Below are positions 1 to 7,959 of a stretch of 64,000 nt of DNA, one piece after another. Source of the stretch: Marimonas lutisalis. GTDB lineage: Bacteria > Pseudomonadota > Alphaproteobacteria > Rhodobacterales > Rhodobacteraceae. A program made the position numbers and the translations under genes. The stretch is from NCBI RefSeq assembly GCF_005434965.1, contig NZ_SKCI01000006.1, positions 403-64,402 on the forward strand, read 5' to 3'. The notes under the pieces are model-generated. The model was not told the DNA's origin. It worked only from the letters and a program-made list of their open reading frames with translations, and searched no databases. How positions within the stretch are numbered: position 1 is the stretch's first letter; each line of letters begins with the position of its first letter.

Positions 1-589
1 CGCTGCCGATCAGGGTGTCATCGCCCGCGCCACCGTAGAGGCTAGCGCCGGTCAAACCTGAATAGGACAGCCTATCGTTGCCGTCGCCGCCGTAGATGAT
101 GTCGGCGCCATCACCTCCTTCAATAATATCATTCTGGCTGGTGCCGGTGATCGTCTCATTGCGACTGCTGCCGACAATCTGCACCGTCTCACCCTGACCG
201 CCCCAGTCGGCGAACTGCCAGCCCGATAGATCAATCTCATCCTCCGTGCCGGACGTCGCGGCAAGGTCGATGAGAATTGTCTCGGTGGAGCCTGCCGCAT
301 CGTTTCCGGTCACCAGCACATCGTTCGCGAGTTCCGTACCAGTGAGTGTCAGTTCGTCTGCGTCAAGCTCAACCGTCACGTCCATATTGCTGCCGACCGC
401 GGCAAAGGTCAGCCCTTCGACCCCGCCGATCTCGATCCCATTCAGGTCGAAACTGTCGCCATTGGCCTGGGCTTCGAACACCATCGTGTCGTCGGCACTG
501 CCGGTGCCGAAGATGAAATCGTTGACATAGGTGCCAGCAGCATCGGTGAACAGGAACGTGTTGCTACCCGAGCCGCCAAACAGAAGATC
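1..589. repeat. Tandem direct repeat, copy 1 (left end beyond window)
   Basis: Bases 1-589 are identical, base for base, to 604-1192, with an offset of 603 bases (201 codons, in frame). Identity stops at 590. The left limit is not visible, so the array may hold more copies. Confidence 0.95.
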
Positions 590-1684
590 CTGGGAAGACG
601 TTCCGCTGCCGATCAGGGTGTCATCGCCCGCGCCACCGTAGAGGCTAGCGCCGGTCAAACCTGAATAGGACAGCCTATCGTTGCCGTCGCCGCCGTAGAT
701 GATGTCGGCGCCATCACCTCCTTCAATAATATCATTCTGGCTGGTGCCGGTGATCGTCTCATTGCGACTGCTGCCGACAATCTGCACCGTCTCACCCTGA
801 CCGCCCCAGTCGGCGAACTGCCAGCCCGATAGATCAATCTCATCCTCCGTGCCGGACGTCGCGGCAAGGTCGATGAGAATTGTCTCGGTGGAGCCTGCCG
901 CATCGTTTCCGGTCACCAGCACATCGTTCGCGAGTTCCGTACCAGTGAGTGTCAGTTCGTCTGCGTCAAGCTCAACCGTCACGTCCATATTGCTGCCGAC
1001 CGCGGCAAAGGTCAGCCCTTCGACCCCGCCGATCTCGATCCCATTCAGGTCGAAACTGTCGCCATTGGCCTGGGCTTCGAACACCATCGTGTCGTCGGCA
1101 CTGCCGGTGCCGAAGATGAAATCGTTGACATAGGTGCCAGCAGCATCGGTGAACAGGAACGTGTTGCTACCCGAGCCGCCAAACAGAAGATCGTCTCCAT
1201 TGCTGAGATACAACGTGTCATCGCCCGCGCCCCCATAGAGAGAAATGTAGCCGCCGTTGTCAGCCCCGACGAGCGTGTCGTTCCCATCGCCCGCATCAAT
1301 GCGAATGGTATCACTTCTAGCCACGATGCTGTCATCAAAGTTGGAACCGATCAGTATCTCGACGTTCGTGATCTGCAATTGGGTGGTGCCGGATGTCGCT
1401 GAACCACTGCCCATGTCGATGATCCAGCCGGCGGATGAGCCACTAAGATCCAGCGTATCATCGTCGGCACCTCCGTCGATAAGGTTTAGCGATCCGTCAT
1501 TGGTTTGTACGATCAAGTCATTGCCGTTACCACCGAAGATTTCGTCGCCATCGGCGCCACCATAAAGCGTGTCAACTCCATCATAGCCATACAATTGGTC
1601 ATTGCCGGCAAGGCCGTAGATTTCATCATCTGCGGCCGTACCTTCGAGCGTTTCGTCAAAGCCATCGCCAATGATGATCGCCAT
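1..1684 (-). CDS. RTX (hemolysin-type calcium-binding) repeat protein, 5' part; runs off the left edge
   Basis: The minus-strand frame is open from an ATG at 1684 to the window edge, at least 561 codons. The protein begins at once with glycine/aspartate nonapeptides of the GGxGxDxLxG type (for example YGGAGDDTLIG and FGGNGNDLI), which form calcium-binding parallel beta-rolls. There is no N-terminal signal peptide, as expected for type I secretion, whose signal would lie at the C-terminus outside the window. AGGGG lies just upstream of the ATG. Between the RTX blocks are beta-rich linkers that recur exactly because of a 201-codon tandem duplication. The gene is divergent from a TPR/glycosyltransferase-like gene. 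Family assignment is firm; substrate or function (adhesin, hydrolase) cannot be told from this part. Confidence 0.85.
   Translation of the reverse strand, partial: MAIIIGDGFDETLEGTAADDEIYGLAGNDQLYGYDGVDTLYGGADGDEIFGGNGNDLIVQTNDGSLNLIDGGADDDTLDLSGSSAGWIIDMGSGSATSGTTQLQITNVEILIGSNFDDSIVARSDTIRIDAGDGNDTLVGADNGGYISLYGGAGDDTLYLSNGDDLLFGGSGSNTFLFTDAAGTYVNDFIFGTGSADDTMVFEAQANGDSFDLNGIEIGGVEGLTFAAVGSNMDVTVELDADELTLTGTELANDVLVTGNDAAGSTETILIDLAATSGTEDEIDLSGWQFADWGGQGETVQIVGSSRNETITGTSQNDIIEGGDGADIIYGGDGNDRLSYSGLTGASLYGGAGDDTLIGSGTSSQDLLFGGSGSNTFLFTDAAGTYVNDFIFGTGSADDTMVFEAQANGDSFDLNGIEIGGVEGLTFAAVGSNMDVTVELDADELTLTGTELANDVLVTGNDAAGSTETILIDLAATSGTEDEIDLSGWQFADWGGQGETVQIVGSSRNETITGTSQNDIIEGGDGADIIYGGDGNDRLSYSGLTGASLYGGAGDDTLIGS
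604..1192. repeat. Tandem direct repeat, copy 2
   Basis: Second identical copy of the 589-base block inside the RTX gene, about residues 165-361 of the protein. The right boundary falls at 1192/1193, where the RTX sequence becomes unique. Confidence 0.95.
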
Positions 1685-1811
1685 GGATGATCCCCTAACC
1701 CAAAAAGATATCTTGGAAACGAACAGATACTGTGAACTTCTTGTAAGGCTACCCGGTGGTATTGCCGGCTGGCAAGAAGTCGTTCATTCTTGAGTAAACG
1801 AGGAAACGCAA

Positions 1812-3206
1812 ATGCCTCTTCCAATGGTGACCATCGAAGACAGTCCCCAAGACCTCAAAATTGCTGCGATCAACAAGCATCATGAAGGTGACCTAGATTC
1901 CGCGCGCAACCTCTATTGCCGTGCCCTGATTTACACACCCGATGACGCTGAGATCTGGACAAATCTTGGTGCAATCTATCGGCAGCACCACGTGTTCGAA
2001 GCTGCATTGAGGGCTCAAAGACGCGCTAGGGCCCTAAAAGGCGACAGTGACGCAATTGCCAACAATCTGGCAAATTCGCTCGACGATGTTGGCCAGCATC
2101 TCGAAGCGGTCGAACTGCGCCGGCACCTCGTCTCGGCTCATCCGCACGAAGCAAGACATCTAGCTTTGCTGTCGAGGAGTTTGCACAACAGCGGCCGGCC
2201 AGAAGAAGCCAAAGCCTTGCTTTCAGAGGCTATCGATCAGGACGGAGCAGCCCCGGAAATCCGCTTGGAATACGGGATCTTGAACCTCACTATTGGCGAC
2301 TATGAAACAGGTTTTTTTCACTACCTTGCAAGGCGCGAGGCAGGGCTCACCAAGCTGCCGGATATCGATGTACCACGCTGGACGGGACAATCGCTGGAGG
2401 GCAGGACTATACTAGTCTTGTTCGAGCAAGGGCTTGGCGATACGATTTGTTTTGCCCGCTTTATCCCATATCTCAAAGAACTTGGCGCCTCGGTGCACTT
2501 GATCGTGCGCAAGCCGCTCTTGCGCGTTTTGCAGCACGTTCTGGGAGCTGATGCTGTCATAACCAAGCTATGCAAGGGAACCCACTACGATTTCTGGACA
2601 AGCTTGCTGGACATACCGGTCGACTATTTTCATTTCAGATCCGAGATCCCGCATCCGGCGAAATTGGCCCTTCCCAAGGACTCTATTTCCCGCGCGGCCG
2701 CTATCGCCGCTCCACACCGTCAACGTTTTCGCGTAGGTTGCACTTGGCATGGGGCACCGGGATTTGACCGCAATCCGCAGAGATCGGTACCGCATGAATT
2801 TTTTGCCTCGCTCGCAGATGTGGCCGATGTGCAATTATTCTCGCTGTACAAAGGCGAAGCCCTGGGTGCCTACTTCGAGGATGGCACCGCGTCGGTGATG
2901 TTGGACGCCGCTAGTGATGATCGTGACATCGCGGACTGTGCTGCAACTATTAACGAGATGGATTTGGTCATCACAATCGACACCTTAACTGCTCATCTTG
3001 CTGGTTCGATGGGAAAAACCGTCTGGAATATTTTGCACTGGGAACCCTTCTGGCTCTATGGCAAATCAGGTGAATGGACGCCTTGGTATCCGTCGATGAC
3101 GCTGTTTCGTCAGGAAACACCTTTTTGTTGGGAAGCTGTCTTCAACGATTTGCGTGATCGCCTGACCGCAGCGGTAGCACGCTGGCGCAATGGAGATTGC
3201 CCGTGA
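1812..3206 (+). CDS. TPR-repeat protein with GT-B/family 9-like glycosyltransferase domain
   Basis: 464 residues. The first half (about 15-190) has tetratricopeptide units with typical A/Y/A spacing (ALIYTPDDAEIWTNLGAIYR and following). The second half reads as a GT-B fold: a segment beginning ILVLFEQGLGDTICFARFIP, then VGCTWHGAPG, then a late TIDTLTAHLAGSMGKTVW motif typical of the nucleotide-sugar site in GT9/GT41-like proteins. GAGGAAACGCAA precedes the ATG. It overlaps the DUF6165 gene and is divergent from the RTX gene. In Proteobacteria such TPR-GT proteins often neighbour large secreted repeat proteins, so glycosylation of the RTX protein is a reasonable but unproven role. Base composition is less GC-rich than the core genes. 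Confidence 0.7.
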   Translation: MPLPMVTIEDSPQDLKIAAINKHHEGDLDSARNLYCRALIYTPDDAEIWTNLGAIYRQHHVFEAALRAQRRARALKGDSDAIANNLANSLDDVGQHLEAVELRRHLVSAHPHEARHLALLSRSLHNSGRPEEAKALLSEAIDQDGAAPEIRLEYGILNLTIGDYETGFFHYLARREAGLTKLPDIDVPRWTGQSLEGRTILVLFEQGLGDTICFARFIPYLKELGASVHLIVRKPLLRVLQHVLGADAVITKLCKGTHYDFWTSLLDIPVDYFHFRSEIPHPAKLALPKDSISRAAAIAAPHRQRFRVGCTWHGAPGFDRNPQRSVPHEFFASLADVADVQLFSLYKGEALGAYFEDGTASVMLDAASDDRDIADCAATINEMDLVITIDTLTAHLAGSMGKTVWNILHWEPFWLYGKSGEWTPWYPSMTLFRQETPFCWEAVFNDLRDRLTAAVARWRNGDCP

Positions 3207-3589
3207 AGTTGATGGTTCCTGTGTCGGCCGGAGAGCTCATCGACAAGCTATCCATCCTCACCATCAAACTCAAACGCGTCCGCGACCGTTTGCAATATGC
3301 CAACATCCGACAACAATTCGATGCCCTCGACTCGATTGCCCGAGACAGGTTGCCGCCTTTGGATAACTTGCGCAGCGAACTCGACGAGGTGAACGTCGCG
3401 CTTTGGGACTTGGAAGACGAATTGCGCCAATTGGAAGCGGATGCCGAGTTTGGCGAACGTTTCGTCGCAGCCGCGCGGTCAGTCTACCGCCTCAACGACA
3501 GGCGGGCTTCAATCAAGCGCCAAATCGACAGCGCCACCGGGTCATCAATTGTCGACGAGAAAGTCTATCGAACAGTGATGTTGGATTGA
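3203..3589 (+). CDS. DUF6165 family protein
   Basis: 128 residues from a GTG at 3203 that overlaps the TGA of the upstream gene; GGAG lies 7 bases upstream. A TTG at 3197 is possible but too close to that site. The protein is mostly helical, begins VSAGELIDKLSILTIKL and has the conserved VNVALWDLEDELRQLE segment I associate with DUF6165. No catalytic motif is visible. Translational coupling to the TPR/glycosyltransferase gene suggests a shared job, probably sugar transfer or surface assembly. The function is unknown. Confidence 0.65.
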   Translation: MKLMVPVSAGELIDKLSILTIKLKRVRDRLQYANIRQQFDALDSIARDRLPPLDNLRSELDEVNVALWDLEDELRQLEADAEFGERFVAAARSVYRLNDRRASIKRQIDSATGSSIVDEKVYRTVMLD

Positions 3590-3844
3590 TGCTGTCAGAC
3601 GGGTGCTGTCAGACGAATTCGAACTCGTCTCTGCAGGGATAGTAGCACTGCCCCTCATGCCGCGCAGAGACCGCGCCACTCGGCCAGAGCAGCGGTTCGA
3701 TTCTGCTTGAAGTGATCTCGTTTGGAGAGGCTTTGCCCGCTAACGCCAACTAGGGCAACAGGCGAGTCCGTCGCAACTTTCCCGAGCGCAAAGCTTCTAG
3801 ATCTGTGATCATCGGAAGGTATTCACCCTCGATCCAAAGCTTAT

Positions 3845-4303
3845 TCAGGTCTCGATAGTGCCGAGACATAGGATGCCCTGCTCTCGAATTTGCAGCTCAA
3901 TCCTCTGTGGCTTACTCCATGTATGCCTAATTGTTCTCGCCTCAGTCGTCTTCGCCTTGTTCAGAACTGGCTTGAAGTAGCTGATCGCCTCATGTTCACG
4001 CTCGTCCAACTCGGTTGGATCACAAGGCCAAAACCGTATTGCGATTGCTTGCGGATTTTCCAGTCGTTCGCGGACACTCTCGAAAACCCGATAGTATGCA
4101 TTTCGGGATTGGCCCACATACAGAACCTCCTCCCCTACACAGATCGCGTAGATACCTGCGTCCCATCGGCTTGCAACTTCCAAGGAAGTTTTGGTGAATT
4201 GATAAGACTTGTGAAGGCTGCCCACTGCACGGGACTGCATGACGTCGCGCAGTTGATAAAGCGTACCATCGGGCAAACGCTGCCTGTAAACACGTTCTGC
4301 CAT
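3845..4303 (-). CDS. GIY-YIG domain protein
   Basis: 152 residues. A central GIY-YIG nuclease-like core is seen: AGIYAI around residue 50, VLYVGQS about ten residues later, then R in the YRVFESVRERL helix and E in DEREHEAI, which corresponds to the metal-binding Glu of the family. The N-terminus (RVYRQRLPDGTLYQLRDVMQS) is not recognised. It could be a stand-alone nuclease or a defence or phage remnant. It is moderately GC-poor and stands alone, with about 255 bases on each side lacking a gene. Those flanks hold an AGACGA/TCGTCT inverted repeat at 3611-3630 and a twice-repeated GCTGTCAGACG at about 3591-3615. Confidence 0.7.
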   Translation of the reverse strand: MAERVYRQRLPDGTLYQLRDVMQSRAVGSLHKSYQFTKTSLEVASRWDAGIYAICVGEEVLYVGQSRNAYYRVFESVRERLENPQAIAIRFWPCDPTELDEREHEAISYFKPVLNKAKTTEARTIRHTWSKPQRIELQIREQGILCLGTIET

Positions 4304-4567
4304 TCGTGATGATCCTAAAGGCTTCGTAATCGGCGCTCTCCAGTCTTAAGAAACAGAAAAGCGCGAACGCAAAACACAACCCGATCCGACTATATGCGCT
4401 CGGACTAAGACTGCAAGGCAGTGACCCGCCTATAACTTGCTTGTTTGAAAGAGCTGGGGGAGTTGCTGACGCGGGTACGATGCGGTATTATATTACCACG
4501 TTTGAACCTCGGCGCACGGGTCTCCAAATAGATAATTCGAAGCGACTCCCAGCAAGGACTTGAGGCC

Positions 4568-5107
4568 ATGAGCAAGACGCCGGCACAAGCGAAGACCTCG
4601 TCATGCGTAGCCGTGAAAGGCACCCCGGAAACCGGGCAGCGCGTTGAGATGAGCCGTGAGGAAGCCCTGCAGGAAATCTTCAATACGCCTGACGATAAAC
4701 AGGCCGAAGCCCTGATGACACATTGCCTCAAGGTGCTGGGGAGAAAAGAGGCCAGTGATGACTGCCCCGGCAATGATGAGCGGCAATTCATGCTGTCTAT
4801 TGTGCGGGATTTGGAACCCCGGGATGCGGTGGAACGGATGCTGGCCGTCCAGATGGCCTCGACCCATGTCGCGATGGTGCGTTCTGCCCGCTGGCTCGCG
4901 AACGCGGAGACGATCCCGCAGGTGCAGGCCCACTACACCGGCTCCAACAAGCTGGCACGCACCTATACTTCGCAGGTCGAGGCCCTGCGAAAGTATCGCA
5001 ACGGTGGCAACCAGACTGTCACGGTCCAGCATGTGAACGTGGAGGATGGCGGGCAGGCCATTGTCGGGAACGTTCATCACGGGGGGAGGGGGAAGCAAGA
5101 AAAGTGA
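4568..5107 (+). CDS. Conserved hypothetical protein of 179 residues
   Basis: I do not have a family name. It is soluble, with no signal peptide. A helical middle (RDAVERMLAVQMASTHVAM, then ANAETIPQVQAHYTGSNKLARTYTSQVEALRKYR) is followed by a beta-like tail, NQTVTVQHVNVEDGGQAIVGNV. This tail resembles a protein I have seen in other alphaproteobacteria beside small HGGxxP-type zinc proteins, as here (5569-5829). That pairing is a recollection, not a search result. Phage-associated or DNA-associated roles are possible. The start at 4568 follows a weak AGGACTTGAGGCC. Confidence 0.6.
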   Translation: MSKTPAQAKTSSCVAVKGTPETGQRVEMSREEALQEIFNTPDDKQAEALMTHCLKVLGRKEASDDCPGNDERQFMLSIVRDLEPRDAVERMLAVQMASTHVAMVRSARWLANAETIPQVQAHYTGSNKLARTYTSQVEALRKYRNGGNQTVTVQHVNVEDGGQAIVGNVHHGGRGKQEK

Positions 5108-5163
5108 CACTGACCTCATGCACTGTATGCTACGTCGTCAACAGGCAATTGAACGGGGTAATT

Positions 5164-5556
5164 ATGCGATCCATCCTTTTAGCGTCTTTGTTGAACCTCC
5201 TAATCACACCGCAACCCACCTCAGCTCAGAGTGTTCCCGGGAATGGCCTCTATGAAGCATGCACTTCCGAAGACCCAGCGTTGCTTGGGTTTTGTTTGGG
5301 ATACTTGGTTGGTCACATAGAAGGGCAATTCTGGGGCGGATTACTTTTTGCGCAAGGGGTTGGTGCCACCATGGAGACAAGCGAATTTAACGCCTTTGCC
5401 AATAGCGTATTTCATCATTGTGTACCGTCAGACGCATCCAACCAGCAACTCCGCGATGTGGTTGTGAAGTATCTCAGTGAAAACCCAGCATCGCGCCATG
5501 AGCCGGCACGTTATCTTGTTTGGGAAGCATATCGAGAAGCGTTCCCGTGCGAGTGA
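5164..5556 (+). CDS. Secreted Rap1a/Tai-like family protein
   Basis: 130 residues from ATG 5164, preceded by GGGG. A clear signal peptide (MRSILLASLLNLLI, ending near TSAQS) leads to a small domain with four or more cysteines: YEACTS, GFCLGYLVGHIEG, HHCVPSD and a terminal PCE. This pattern and the late DVVVKYLSENPASRHEPARY helix match the Rap1a/Tai immunity family, in which periplasmic proteins protect against type VI secretion effectors. No effector gene or T6SS gene is nearby, so immunity is only an inference from the family. It is inserted between two genes that may be partners (4568 and 5569) and is less GC-rich than the core. Confidence 0.6.
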   Translation: MRSILLASLLNLLITPQPTSAQSVPGNGLYEACTSEDPALLGFCLGYLVGHIEGQFWGGLLFAQGVGATMETSEFNAFANSVFHHCVPSDASNQQLRDVVVKYLSENPASRHEPARYLVWEAYREAFPCE

Positions 5557-5568
5557 AAAAAAACCATC

Positions 5569-5829
5569 ATGGCCAAGAAGCTTGCGATGCACAGTGCACC
5601 TAGATGCCGGGCGAAGTCCAAGCGCACAGGGAAGCCCTGCCGCGCCCCCGCCGTTCGCGGTTGGAAAGTATGCCGAATGCACGGCGCGGGTGGTGGCGCT
5701 CAATCTGGGCCAGCGCACCCGAACTGGAAGCATGGTGCGCGAAGCCATGAGGCTGTCGCACTGCGTGAACTGGTGAACGCCCTCGGACGCGAGGTGCGCA
5801 AACTAGCAGATTCTATGGGCGAAGAATGA
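5569..5829 (+). CDS. Small HGGxxP-type zinc-binding-like protein
   Basis: 86 residues. Three Cys motifs (RCRAKSK, KPCRAPAV, KVCRMHGAG) followed by GGGAQSGPAHPNWKHGARS match the short glycine-rich HGGxxP-like proteins of phages and alphaproteobacterial genomes, often annotated as hypothetical. The Cys/His pattern suggests a zinc knuckle. The C-terminus is a helix (AVALRELVNALGREVRKLAD). It starts 12 bases after the preceding stop. No enzymatic role is visible. Confidence 0.6.
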   Translation: MAKKLAMHSAPRCRAKSKRTGKPCRAPAVRGWKVCRMHGAGGGAQSGPAHPNWKHGARSHEAVALRELVNALGREVRKLADSMGEE

Positions 5830-5895
5830 GGGGAGCGACCCTGCTAGATTCTAGCTTGTTCCGGGGCGGGCTTTGCTTTGATGGGGGATGTGTTG

Positions 5896-5930
5896 GGGGA
5901 TATGTTTTTGAAAATCCCCGTTTTCCCTAA
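5896..5930 (+). terminator. Terminator-like hairpin after the small islet
   Basis: GGGGAT (5896-5901) pairs with ATCCCC (5914-5919) and is followed by GTTTTCCC. It lies after the HGGxxP-type gene and before the tRNA. A second inverted repeat, GCTAGA-T-TCTAGC, lies about 45 bases upstream. Confidence 0.45.
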
Positions 5931-5957
5931 AAAATTCAAAGTTTTAGCTAAAATAAG

Positions 5958-6032
5958 TGGCAGCCCGTAGGGGAATCGAACCCCTCTTTCCAGGTTGAAA
6001 ACCTGGCGTCCTAACCGATAGACGAACGGGCC
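5958..6032 (-). tRNA. tRNA-Glu (UUC)
   Basis: Read on the minus strand, a 75-base cloverleaf with CCA encoded. The acceptor arm GGCCCGU pairs with ACGGGCU (one G-U at the base), and the anticodon loop is UUUUCAA with anticodon UUC. The T arm is GAGGGGTTCGATTCCCC-like, and the discriminator is G. It lies between the accessory islet and recJ, and tRNA genes are common integration sites, but no integrase or duplicated 3' end was seen here. Confidence 0.97.
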
Positions 6033-6130
6033 ATGCCGAAGCGTGAGGCGTTATCTAGGAAAAGGCGCGGGTCCGTGCAAGCGGAAAGTTCACTTCGGCG
6101 AGAAAAAATGCAGGGGCCGCTTTTGCGGGC

Positions 6131-7879
6131 TCATGCGGTGGAACGCGCGGCATCCTCCAGCCGCAACTGCACGCTGACCCGCCCGCGCCAATGGTTGAGT
6201 TCCAGCCGTCCGGCCAGGTGGAATCGCGCCCCGCCATGGCTCTCCAACGCCGGGCCCAGCGGTCCGTCGAACGCGCCAAAGGCGATGGCATCGAGCCGCG
6301 AGCCAAGACCGTCGCCAAAGCTCACTTTCAGGTGGCTATCGCCCACCCGCCTGGCAAAGCTGATCGCGACATCGGGAAAGGCGAACCGCGGTGCGGGCGC
6401 GCCGGCGCCGAACGGCCCGGCCGTTTCCAGCTGTTCGACCATCTCGACGGTTGCCGCGCCGGGCATCAGAACCCCGTCCAGCGTCAAATCCCTGGGGCCC
6501 AGCCGGTCGGCGCCCTGTTTCGCCAGAAGCTCCGAAAGCCGCGCCATCGCCGCCTCCAGCGCATCGCGCGCCACGGTCAGGCCCGCGGCCATCCTGTGCC
6601 CGCCGCCTTTCAGCAGCAACCCCTCCGAGGCCAGCCGCTGCACCGCCGCGCCCAGGTCGATCCCCGAAACCGACCGGCCCGAGCCCTTGCCCTCGTCGCC
6701 GTCCAGCCCGATCACCACCGCGGGGCGGTTCGTGGCCTCCTTGAGGCGGCTGGCGACGATGCCCACTACACCGGGATGCCAGCCTTCGCCCGCCGCCCAG
6801 ACCAGCGGCGCATCCAGGCCGCGCGCCTCGGCCTGCTCCATCGCGGCGGCGCGCACCGCCTCCTCGATCTCGCGGCGCTCGGTGTTCAGCTGGTCCAGCC
6901 GCTCGGCCAGGGCCTGCGCCTCGGCGGGATCGCGGGTCGCCAGCAGCCGCGCGCCCAGGTCCGCCTTGCCGATCCGCCCGCCGGCATTCACCCGCGGCCC
7001 CAGCAGGAACCCCAGGTGATAGGCGGCGGGCGCGGTGTCCATCCGCGCTACGTCGGCCAGCGCCACAAGGCCGGGGCGCTTGCGCCGCGCCATCACCTTC
7101 AGCCCCTGTAACACGAAGGCGCGGTTCACCCCCACCAGCGGCGCCACGTCGGCCACCGTGGCCAGGGCCACCAGGTCCAGCATCGCCATCAGGTCCGGCC
7201 CCGCGCGGCCCTTGCCCTCGCGCCATTGCCGGTTGGCCTCGACCAGCATCAGGAACACCACCGCCGCCGCGCAGAGATGCGCCAGGTCGCCTGACTCGTC
7301 CTGCCGGTTGGGGTTCACCACCGCCAGCGCGTCCGGCAGGGTCTCACCGCCCAGGTGATGGTCCAGCACCACGACATCCGCACCCTGTGCCGCCGCGATC
7401 GCGTCATGGCTCAGCGTGCCGCAGTCGACGCAGATGATCAGCTCATGCGCTTCGGCCAGCGCCGCCATCGCGGGCGCGTTGGGGCCATAGCCTTCGTCGA
7501 TGCGGTCGGGCACATAGAGCGTCGGGCGCAGTCCCGCCTGGTCCAGCCAGTCGATCAGCAGCGCGGCGGAACTGCCGCCATCGACATCGTAATCGGCGAA
7601 AACCGCGATCCGCTCGCGGCCCTCGACGGCCGCCAGGAACCGCGCCGCGGCCGCTTCCATGTCCTTCAGGCTGCGCGGGTCGGGCAAAAGCTCGCGCAGC
7701 TGTGGCGCCAGGAAGCCTGCGGCGCCGGCCGCATCCACGCCGCGCCGTGCCAGCACCTGCGCCACGGCACGCGGCAGCGCGGTGGCCTGCACCAGCGCCT
7801 CGGCCGCCCGGTCGGTCTCGATCCCGGGGCCCAGCCACGCGCGGCCGGTAATCGATGCCTCAACGCCCAGAAAACTCAC
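6131..7879 (-). CDS. recJ: Single-stranded-DNA-specific 5'-3' exonuclease RecJ
   Basis: 582 residues from a GTG at 7879, giving the family-like start VSFLGVEASITGR. A TTG at 7906 would add nine residues, but it lies inside a conserved terminator-associated element, so it was rejected. DHH-family motifs are intact: DYDVDG (about 96-101), DCGT (152-155), LDHH (172-175), then the DHHA1 segment with KGGGHRMAAG. RecJ resects 5' ends in recombination and mismatch repair in the cytoplasm. It is the last gene of hom-glpX-recJ, an order I know from other Rhodobacteraceae. Confidence 0.95.
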   Translation of the reverse strand: MSFLGVEASITGRAWLGPGIETDRAAEALVQATALPRAVAQVLARRGVDAAGAAGFLAPQLRELLPDPRSLKDMEAAAARFLAAVEGRERIAVFADYDVDGGSSAALLIDWLDQAGLRPTLYVPDRIDEGYGPNAPAMAALAEAHELIICVDCGTLSHDAIAAAQGADVVVLDHHLGGETLPDALAVVNPNRQDESGDLAHLCAAAVVFLMLVEANRQWREGKGRAGPDLMAMLDLVALATVADVAPLVGVNRAFVLQGLKVMARRKRPGLVALADVARMDTAPAAYHLGFLLGPRVNAGGRIGKADLGARLLATRDPAEAQALAERLDQLNTERREIEEAVRAAAMEQAEARGLDAPLVWAAGEGWHPGVVGIVASRLKEATNRPAVVIGLDGDEGKGSGRSVSGIDLGAAVQRLASEGLLLKGGGHRMAAGLTVARDALEAAMARLSELLAKQGADRLGPRDLTLDGVLMPGAATVEMVEQLETAGPFGAGAPAPRFAFPDVAISFARRVGDSHLKVSFGDGLGSRLDAIAFGAFDGPLGPALESHGGARFHLAGRLELNHWRGRVSVQLRLEDAARSTA

Positions 7880-7890
7880 CCGATCCGCCT

Positions 7891-7940
7891 TTTCATCTTG
7901 CCCCAAATATCCCGGGGAGTTTGAGGGGTTGGCCCCTCAA
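7891..7940 (-). terminator. glpX-recJ spacer: hairpin plus conserved 27-base tail
   Basis: On the minus strand, TTGAGGGG-CCAA-CCCCTCAA (7940-7921, 8-bp stem) is followed by CCCCGGGATATTT, two variable bases and GGCAAGATGAA (7917-7892). The same composite lies after ribE at 47494-47540. There is no U tract directly after the stem. Confidence 0.6.
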
Positions 7941-7959
7941 TCCCGCCGCTCGATCAACC

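Noticed and set aside
1-1692. CRISPR-like array from the repeats at the left edge
   Set aside because: The repeats are long, coding and in tandem without spacers; they encode RTX motifs. No CRISPR array was seen anywhere in the window.
3688-3712. T-arm-like sequence AGCGG-TTCGATT-CTGCT
   Set aside because: The 5-bp stem and 7-base loop look like the 3' part of a tRNA, but no anticodon arm, D arm or acceptor fits, and it does not match the 3' end of the nearby tRNA-Glu. Probably chance.
7880-7906. TTG start at 7906 for recJ
   Set aside because: It would begin inside the conserved terminator-associated element, and the nine extra residues are not typical of RecJ; GTG at 7879 gives the usual N-terminus.
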